Positions 58,711 through 64,000 of a stretch of DNA of 64,000 nt are shown here, in pieces. This DNA is from Bacillota bacterium. Lineage in GTDB: Bacteria; Bacillota; Sulfobacillia; Sulfobacillales; Sulfobacillaceae. The first letter of the stretch is position 1, and each line of letters starts with the position of its first letter. The stretch lies in assembly GCA_021799435.1 (NCBI GenBank), contig JAJZAN010000005.1, forward strand, positions 20,042 through 84,041. Direction: 5' to 3'. The notes beneath the pieces are model-generated. The model was not told the DNA's origin, did no database searches, and saw only the letters and a program-made list of their open reading frames with translations. The position numbers and the translations under genes are program-made.

Positions 58711-59721
58711 ATGGCAGACATGCAACGTGTGATTTATTTTATTCAGCGTCCCCACGGGATGGTGACGCCGGATGCGTTCGAGATCCGTGAGGAGCGCGTG
58801 CCGCGGTTGACAGGCGATAAAGACGTTCTGGTCGAGACGGTCTACGCGTCGGTAGACCCATACATGCGAGGCCGCTTGTCAGCCGGAAAATCCTACACGG
58901 CGCCCTTCGCGGTCGGGCAGCCCATGGCAGGGGCCATGGTGGGACGGGTTGCCGACGGTGGACGATCCTCGCTCACCGCAGGGGAGTGGGTCTTTGGATC
59001 GTGGCCGTGGGCAGAGTACGCCGTGCTGCCGGAAACCTCGCTGAGGCGGCTCGATCCGTCCTTGCCACCCACGACCGCGCTTCACGTGCTGGGCTTAACG
59101 GGCTTGACAGCTTATGTTGGGCTGACCAAGTTCGGGCGCCCGCAGGCTGGGGAGCGCTTGGTTGTGTCAGGCTCGGCGGGGTCGGTGGGCAGTCTGACCG
59201 TCCAAATTGGGCGACTTTTAGGACTTGCCGTCTATGGCATTGCCGGCAGTGATGACAAGTGCCAATGGCTCGAGCAGCAGATGGGAGTGCACAAGGCTTT
59301 CAACTATCGTGCTGCGGACTTCGCCGACGCGTTGGCGGCAGGCCTGCAAGAAGGTGTGGATATATATTTTGACAACGTTGGAGGCGCCGTGACGGACGAG
59401 GTCCTGCGGCATTTGAATCCTCATGCGCGGATTGTGATATGCGGACAAATTGCCTTGTACAACCAGGACAAACCTGCCCAGCATCGTCCCTTGTTCTCTG
59501 ACCTGCTGATCTCCCGGGCGCAAGCCACCGGATTCATCGTTGGAGAGCACCAGGAGGAGTTCCCCAAGGCGTTGAAGCGCTTACAGTCTTGGTACCGCCT
59601 GGGGCAGTTGCACGCGGAGGAGAGCATCGCGGTCGGATTTGACCAGTGGATTAACGCCTTTCTAGGGTTGTTTGCAGGCGCCAATCGGGGCAAGGCTATC
59701 GTGCAGATTAAAGACGCATAA
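58711..59721 (+). CDS. NADP-dependent MDR-superfamily reductase, CurA/leukotriene-B4-reductase-like
   Basis: Start set at ATG 58711 after GGGAGGGAAAAAC; 336 residues. SVDPYMRGRLSAGKSYTAPF near the start, GLTGLTAYVGL, the cofactor segment VVSGSAGSVGSLTVQIGRL and DIYFDNVGGAVTDEVL are diagnostic of zinc-free CurA/YncB-type reductases that saturate enones. Likely co-transcribed with the aldehyde dehydrogenase 12 bases downstream. Confidence 0.9.
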   Translation: MADMQRVIYFIQRPHGMVTPDAFEIREERVPRLTGDKDVLVETVYASVDPYMRGRLSAGKSYTAPFAVGQPMAGAMVGRVADGGRSSLTAGEWVFGSWPWAEYAVLPETSLRRLDPSLPPTTALHVLGLTGLTAYVGLTKFGRPQAGERLVVSGSAGSVGSLTVQIGRLLGLAVYGIAGSDDKCQWLEQQMGVHKAFNYRAADFADALAAGLQEGVDIYFDNVGGAVTDEVLRHLNPHARIVICGQIALYNQDKPAQHRPLFSDLLISRAQATGFIVGEHQEEFPKALKRLQSWYRLGQLHAEESIAVGFDQWINAFLGLFAGANRGKAIVQIKDA

Positions 59722-59733
59722 AGGGGATTCGAC

Positions 59734-61227
59734 ATGGACCGGCACGGCGCTTGGATTGACGGCAAAGAGGCGGTGAGCGGGGAGTGGTCTCGGGTTCTAA
59801 ACCCAGCCACCGAAGAGGTTATCTCCGAGGCTGCCGTTCTTGACGTGGAGGCGGTAGACCGGGCGGTGCAGGCAGCCAAGCGGGCGTTCCCGGCTTGGAG
59901 CCAGGCGTCACCGGCGGAACGCAGTGTAGTGCTCACCCGGTGGGCCGACATTCTGGAGTCACGGGCCGAGGAGATGGCCCGAGTCGAAACGGCACAGACC
60001 GGCAAGCCCCTTCGCATGTCGCGGGATTTCGACGTCGCCTTTTCCATTGATAATCTACGCTTCTTGGCGGCGGCTGCGCGGCTCCCGCATGGAACCGTGC
60101 AGGCCGAATTTGCCGACGGGTTGACGAGTCGGATCCGACGCGAACCCATCGGGGTGACCGCGGGGATTGCCCCCTGGAACTATCCTCTCAACATAGCTGT
60201 ATGGAAGGCTGGACCCGCCCTGGCGGCGGGCAACACCACGATCTTGAAACCTGCCTTCAACACGCCGCTGACTGCACTTCTGCTGGCAGAGACCGCCCAG
60301 CAGGCAGGGATTCCCGATGGGGTGTTCAACGTTGTTACGGGACCGGGCCGCATCGTCGGCGATCGGCTGGCGGTGCATCCTGACGTTGGGATGATTTCCG
60401 TGACTGGCGACACCCAGACCGGCATTTCCGTCGCGCGGCGGGCCAGTCAAACCGTGAAGCGCCTGCACCTCGAACTGGGGGGCAAGGCGCCGTTCGTGGT
60501 CTTTGAGGACGCGGACTTGGACTCCGCCGTTCAAGGCGCATTGTTTGGCGCGTTCATCAATTCGGGTCAGGACTGCACCGCTGCTTCCCGCATCTATGTC
60601 GAGGACGGCATCTTTGGAGCGTTCATGGATCGCTTTGTGGACCAAGTGGATCAAATTCGGGTAGGAGATCCCATGCAAGCGCGCACCGAAATGGGACCCC
60701 TGATTTCCCGTGCACATCGAGAGCGGGTGTTTCAGCAGGTGCTGACCGCCCGCGAAATGGGTGCGCAGGCCGCTGTGGGCGCTGATCGATATCCATCCTC
60801 CGCGTTTCCGGAAGGATTCTATTACCCGCCCACCGTGCTCTTCCATGTCGACCAGAGTTGGCCCATCGTACAACAGGAGGTATTTGGTCCTGTGGTGGTC
60901 GTCCTCTCCTTTCGCGGCGAGGACCAAGCCATTCGACTCGCCAATGACTCGCCGTACGGACTAGCGGCCTCGGTCTGGACCCAGGATGTGAAGCGCGCCG
61001 AGCGGATGGCTCGGGCCATTCAAGCCGGTACGGTGTGGATTAATGACCATATTACAATGGTGTCGGAGCTGCCCCATGGGGGATTGAAACAGAGTGGGTT
61101 TGGCAAGGACATGTCTCACTACGCACTGGAGGATTACACGGTGGTCAAGCATGTCATGAGCAACCTCAGTGACGCGCCCACAAAACCGTGGCAATTTATC
61201 CGCGTCAAGTCCCATCGAGACGAGTAG
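59734..61227 (+). CDS. NAD(P)-dependent aldehyde dehydrogenase, PatD/betaine-aldehyde type
   Basis: 497 residues. GIAPWNYPLNIAVWKAGPAL, the glutamate in LELGGKAPFVVFEDADL, and the cysteine in NSGQDCTAASRIYV; the GQDCTA context and SELPHGGLKQSGFGKDMSHYALEDYT are typical of gamma-aminobutyraldehyde and phenylacetaldehyde dehydrogenases. Oxidises an aldehyde to its acid. Substrate not fixed by sequence. Confidence 0.92.
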   Translation: MDRHGAWIDGKEAVSGEWSRVLNPATEEVISEAAVLDVEAVDRAVQAAKRAFPAWSQASPAERSVVLTRWADILESRAEEMARVETAQTGKPLRMSRDFDVAFSIDNLRFLAAAARLPHGTVQAEFADGLTSRIRREPIGVTAGIAPWNYPLNIAVWKAGPALAAGNTTILKPAFNTPLTALLLAETAQQAGIPDGVFNVVTGPGRIVGDRLAVHPDVGMISVTGDTQTGISVARRASQTVKRLHLELGGKAPFVVFEDADLDSAVQGALFGAFINSGQDCTAASRIYVEDGIFGAFMDRFVDQVDQIRVGDPMQARTEMGPLISRAHRERVFQQVLTAREMGAQAAVGADRYPSSAFPEGFYYPPTVLFHVDQSWPIVQQEVFGPVVVVLSFRGEDQAIRLANDSPYGLAASVWTQDVKRAERMARAIQAGTVWINDHITMVSELPHGGLKQSGFGKDMSHYALEDYTVVKHVMSNLSDAPTKPWQFIRVKSHRDE

Positions 61228-61236
61228 ACCGCTCCG

Positions 61237-61261
61237 CCCCCCGATCCGCGGGGATGGGGGG
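61237..61261. terminator. GC-rich hairpin between convergent genes
   Basis: CCCCCC-G-ATCC pairs with GGAT-GGGGGG around a short loop, with one bulged G. No T run follows on either strand, so efficiency is doubtful. Confidence 0.45.
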
Positions 61262-61262
61262 C

Positions 61263-62543
61263 CTAACCCACATCAAAGCCCGACCAAAACGCTGCGGGAG
61301 GGCCCTCCACCCGTCGCAACGCCCGTGGCATAAGCCACAGGCCCGACAGCAGCACGCCCGCAACCGCGACCCAAAAGGCACCGCGCACACCCATCCATAG
61401 GGCCACGGGACCCGCCGCGAGCGCGCCGGCCACCTCCATGCCTCCGCCTAAAGCGCGAAAGGTCCCGTGTACGCGCCCGAGCCAGTGATCCGGGGTCTCT
61501 GATTGCTGAATGGTTGTGGCGCCAATCTCAAACATGGTGGCCCACATGTCCCCACCAAACTGGCCCACGAACAGCAGTCCGAACGCGAGCCACGCGGCAC
61601 CGTGCGCACTGGGTACGGCCAAGTTCAGAAGAGCGCTCGCCAGGTAGGTCACCCACATCATCCGCCCCAGACCCCATCGCGTCCTCAGGCGCCGATAAAG
61701 TCGGGTTCCAACCAGACTGCCCAGCCCGCCCAGGGTAATCAACAGGCCCAGCAAGAAAGGCGAGAGATGGAGCGTTTTTAAGACGTAGAGTTCGTAAAGC
61801 GTGGAAAAGAACCCGCCGAAAAACGCGCTTGAGCCCGCATTCCACAGCAGTGGCTTCAACACCGGATGCCGCGTCACACGGGACCAGACCCGGGACAGTC
61901 CTGCTAAAGACAACCGGCCGTCCTCCTCGAGGTCAACGGGCCGTGGATGCGGTTCAGGTCGGCGAATCTGCAGAACCGCCAGAGCCGTTGCAACATTGGC
62001 GACAGCGTCAAAGAGAATGGCTGCGGGTGCCCCCAGCCACTCGATCAACACACCCATCAAACCTGGACCTACCGTCTCCCCAATGGACTCGGCGGTTCCA
62101 GAAAGCTCGTTGCCTTCCTCGATCCGGTTCCGGTTCACCAAGGCCGGCAGGTACGCATGACGGGATACCGCAATAAGGACGCCGGCGGCCGAGGCCAGCA
62201 GGGTCACCAAGGCAATGGCCCCAAAGGCCAAGAGGTGGATCCAGAACAAAAGGGGAATGGCCAGCAGAACCGCCGCTCGCGCAAGGCTGGCGCCGACCAG
62301 GAGTGGCCGTCGGCGGGTTCGGTCAACCCAATGACCGACGAGGTTTCCGATGAGAAGCAGGGGCAGAGTGGCCAGCGCGGCCAAGATCCCCAGTTGCGGA
62401 GCAGTGGCGCCGGCCGCTACAATAGCGACAATTGGCAGGCCCTCGCGGGTAATCCGCGAACCGATCTCAGCAACCAATTGCCCGCCCAGATAGCGGCGGA
62501 CATCGGAATCATGCAGCAGCGGGAAGCGGTCTTGAACGTCCAT
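61263..62543 (-). CDS. MFS transporter, EntS/DUF894-like
   Basis: 426 residues with 12 hydrophobic helices. VRRYLGGQLVAEIGSRITREGLPI at the start, LVGHWVDRTRRRPLLVGASLAR (motif A) and a long central loop (RRPEPHPRPVDLEEDG) resemble exporters of the EntS/macrolide-efflux group. Role as a drug or metabolite exporter is inferred. It is convergent with the aldehyde dehydrogenase gene. Confidence 0.85.
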   Translation of the reverse strand: MDVQDRFPLLHDSDVRRYLGGQLVAEIGSRITREGLPIVAIVAAGATAPQLGILAALATLPLLLIGNLVGHWVDRTRRRPLLVGASLARAAVLLAIPLLFWIHLLAFGAIALVTLLASAAGVLIAVSRHAYLPALVNRNRIEEGNELSGTAESIGETVGPGLMGVLIEWLGAPAAILFDAVANVATALAVLQIRRPEPHPRPVDLEEDGRLSLAGLSRVWSRVTRHPVLKPLLWNAGSSAFFGGFFSTLYELYVLKTLHLSPFLLGLLITLGGLGSLVGTRLYRRLRTRWGLGRMMWVTYLASALLNLAVPSAHGAAWLAFGLLFVGQFGGDMWATMFEIGATTIQQSETPDHWLGRVHGTFRALGGGMEVAGALAAGPVALWMGVRGAFWVAVAGVLLSGLWLMPRALRRVEGPPAAFWSGFDVG

Positions 62544-62593
62544 ATACTCCGTACCATATCACACTGGGGAGCCATCAGGGCATCCCAGCACAG

Positions 62594-62621
62594 AGAAGCC
62601 GGCCCGAGGCGGCCGGCTTCT
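62594..62621 (-). terminator. strong hairpin downstream of the amidohydrolase gene
   Basis: AGAAGCCGGCC and GGCCGGCTTCT form a perfect 11-bp stem with loop CGAGGC, 14 bases beyond the amidohydrolase stop. The tail is only partly T-rich. Confidence 0.6.
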
Positions 62622-62634
62622 CAAAACGCAGATC

Positions 62635-63873
62635 CTAGAGGCAGTTCTTGACGACGGCTCCGCCCTTCATCACCCAGGCGATATTGTCGTTTACCCCTAA
62701 GGAGCGAATGTCCGCCAAGGGGTCCTGGCTCGAAATGACGACGTCAGCCTCTTTCCCGACCGACAGAGTGCCCACCCGATCCCCCCATTCCAGACAGTCG
62801 GCTGCCACGCGGGTACTGGCTACGATAGCCTCCATGGGCGACATGCCAATCTCGGTCATTAAAGCCAACTCTTCCAGGTTCGTGCCATGCGGACCCACGC
62901 CGCTGTCTGTGCCCATGGCAATCTTTACGCCAGCTTGGTAGGCACGCGCAATACTGTTTTGGTGGGCTTCCATGACGCGTTTGGACTTCTCGATCGCCCA
63001 CGCCGCGACCCGCTGGCCGTTTTCCGCAGCCTTCAACACCGATTGCGGTGCGATCAAGGTCGGCACCAGGTAGGTGCCATGCTCGAGCATCAAGTCAATG
63101 GCCTCGTCATCGAGATAGATCCCGTGTTCGATGGAATGAAACCCTGCCCGGATGGCGTTTTTGATGCCGGTGGCCGCCTGAGCGTGAGCCATCGCCTTCT
63201 TGTCGCCGTGCATGCGAGCCTCGTCTACGATGGCCTTGAGCTCTTCGAGCGTGAAGTGCGCATCCTCCGGATTGTCGGTGGGGCTCAGCACGCCCCCCGA
63301 TGTCGCCACCTTGATAACTTGAGCGCCGGCGCGGAGCACCTCGCGAACTTTCTTGCGCACGCCGTCCACGCCGTCGCACACGCCGGAGACGCGAAGCGGG
63401 CTGGTCAATGGCATCCCTAGAGAGGGGGAATATGCGTCACCGTGACCGCCTGTAATGGAGAGCATGGTCACGGCGATTTTTGAGCGCGGCCCCTTAATCA
63501 CACCCTCGTCGATGGCCCGCTGGATGCCGCGGTCGGCACCGCCAGCATCCCGCACGGTGGTCACGCCCGCTTCTAAGGTCCGTCTGGCGTATTCGGCCGT
63601 TTTCAGTACCAGATAGGTGTCAGGAACGAAATAGCGGTCCTCCGGACCAAAGCTCTGGGACGTTAAGTGCACATGACAATCGATCAACCCGGGAAGGATG
63701 GTGCCGCCCCGCGCGTCGACGCGCTCGACGGTCTCACCGTCGGGAACTCGAACATCGGCAGCCGCACCCACTGCCTCAATACGACCGTTGCGGACGAGCA
63801 CGGCGCCGTTTTGAATGGGGGCACCGCCTAATCCATCGATAATGGTGCCATTATATAAGTAGGTCAGACTCAT
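62635..63873 (-). CDS. amidohydrolase, imidazolonepropionase/Xaa-Pro dipeptidase-like
   Basis: Start set at ATG 63873 after GGGGAGAGATAAGG; 412 residues. N-terminal beta composite domain, then LIDCHVHL (HxH metal site), KVATSGG (bridging lysine), AHAQAATG and GFHSIEHGIYLD (histidines), and AMGTDSG (aspartate), all typical of subtype I amidohydrolases. Closest in style to imidazolonepropionase-like enzymes that cleave cyclic amides or Xaa-Pro/Xaa-Arg dipeptides. Substrate unknown. Confidence 0.9.
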   Translation of the reverse strand: MSLTYLYNGTIIDGLGGAPIQNGAVLVRNGRIEAVGAAADVRVPDGETVERVDARGGTILPGLIDCHVHLTSQSFGPEDRYFVPDTYLVLKTAEYARRTLEAGVTTVRDAGGADRGIQRAIDEGVIKGPRSKIAVTMLSITGGHGDAYSPSLGMPLTSPLRVSGVCDGVDGVRKKVREVLRAGAQVIKVATSGGVLSPTDNPEDAHFTLEELKAIVDEARMHGDKKAMAHAQAATGIKNAIRAGFHSIEHGIYLDDEAIDLMLEHGTYLVPTLIAPQSVLKAAENGQRVAAWAIEKSKRVMEAHQNSIARAYQAGVKIAMGTDSGVGPHGTNLEELALMTEIGMSPMEAIVASTRVAADCLEWGDRVGTLSVGKEADVVISSQDPLADIRSLGVNDNIAWVMKGGAVVKNCL

Positions 63874-63963
63874 CCTTATCTCTCCCCTCAATAAGGGCTA
63901 CTTCGCCGCCTCGAAAGGGAACTCCTGCCCAGTGCCGCGGCCCTCTGTGGGGCTGCCCAATTT

Positions 63964-63973
63964 GTGGTATAGT
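63964..63973 (+). promoter_or_regulatory. candidate extended -10 near the window end
   Basis: TGTGGTATAGT contains TGnTATAGT. A following CGCGGGGGAA could be the ribosome binding site of a gene outside the window. No clear -35 is seen. Confidence 0.3.
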
Positions 63974-64000
63974 GCCAACGAACCTTAGGACGCGGGGGAA

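Noticed and set aside
63898-64000. Minus-strand frame ending RGTGQEFPFEAAK before the amidohydrolase
   Set aside because: An in-frame stop lies 28 codons upstream within the window, and no start signal or domain is visible; a truncated gene end cannot be shown.

Overview
The window reads as a chromosomal segment of a spore-forming, fairly GC-rich Firmicute. The best guess is a Sulfobacillus-like acidophile or a relative; that placement is inferred from gene content and was not tested. The spore evidence is direct: dacF, spoIIAA-spoIIAB-sigF, spoVAC-AD-AEb-AEa-AF, lysA, a ytfJ/gerW gene, spmA, spmB and a ylaI-like gene, in an order close to that around Bacillus subtilis xerD-deoB-dacF-spoIIA-spoVA-lysA. 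No rRNA, complete tRNA, insertion sequence or CRISPR array was seen.

Layout. 1-5.4 kb: the 3' end of a cysQ-like nucleotidase, a gene-poor stretch, a membrane LuxR-type regulator with its own sigma-A-like promoter, a small membrane protein, and a minus-strand marR-MFS-small membrane protein-SPW protein operon. 5.4-9.5 kb: an acyl-CoA-synthetase homologue that has lost its catalytic motifs, a hotdog thioesterase, an unusual PAP2 protein, a mercaptopyruvate-type sulfurtransferase and a DUF421 protein. 9.7-18.8 kb: a long plus-strand operon with enoyl-CoA hydratase, two 2,4-dienoyl-CoA-reductase-like SDRs, an IpdA/IpdB-like CoA-transferase-fold pair, two FabG-like SDRs, a split-box NUDIX protein, an LACTB2-like MBL hydrolase, a TauE/SafE permease, a MaoC pair and a YCII protein. 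It looks like a pathway for an unusual, possibly cyclic, acyl-CoA. 18.8-26.5 kb: glycerate kinase, HpcH/HpaI aldolase, a GlcD-GlcE fusion, an SDR, an FAH-family hydrolase, an AIF/ferredoxin-reductase-like flavoprotein and pyroglutamyl peptidase.

26.6-42.4 kb: alanine dehydrogenase, xerD, deoB, pyrimidine-nucleoside phosphorylase, dacF (preceded by a sigma-F-like promoter), a YteA/DksA-like protein, spoIIAA-AB-sigF, a terminator overlapped by a sigma-G-like promoter, the spoVA genes, lysA, scpA, scpB, a DUF2953 protein and ytfJ. 42.4-46.5 kb: Ku, a stand-alone LigD-type ligase, a stand-alone LigD-type polymerase and a SNF2/RapA-like ATPase in one tightly coupled run directly behind ytfJ, which suggests spore-linked end joining. 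46.5-56 kb: a monothiol thioredoxin-fold protein, panC, spmA and spmB tail to tail, a RidA protein, an RluB-type synthase, a nicotinate phosphoribosyltransferase, a SWIM-finger protein, a YlaI-like zinc ribbon, aroH, cmk, plsC and an S1-domain protein. 56-64 kb: a PiT phosphate transporter plus PhoU-like partner behind a triple 11-bp-spaced Pho-box-like repeat, a MaoC protein, a CurA-like reductase, an aldehyde dehydrogenase, an MFS exporter and an amidohydrolase.

Genes are packed very tightly, often with ATGA or GTGA start/stop overlaps, so most blocks are probably translationally coupled operons. Many starts in the supplied ORF track were moved downstream to a start with a clear purine-rich ribosome binding site. 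All family calls come from reading the translated sequences and recalling family motifs; no database search was run.
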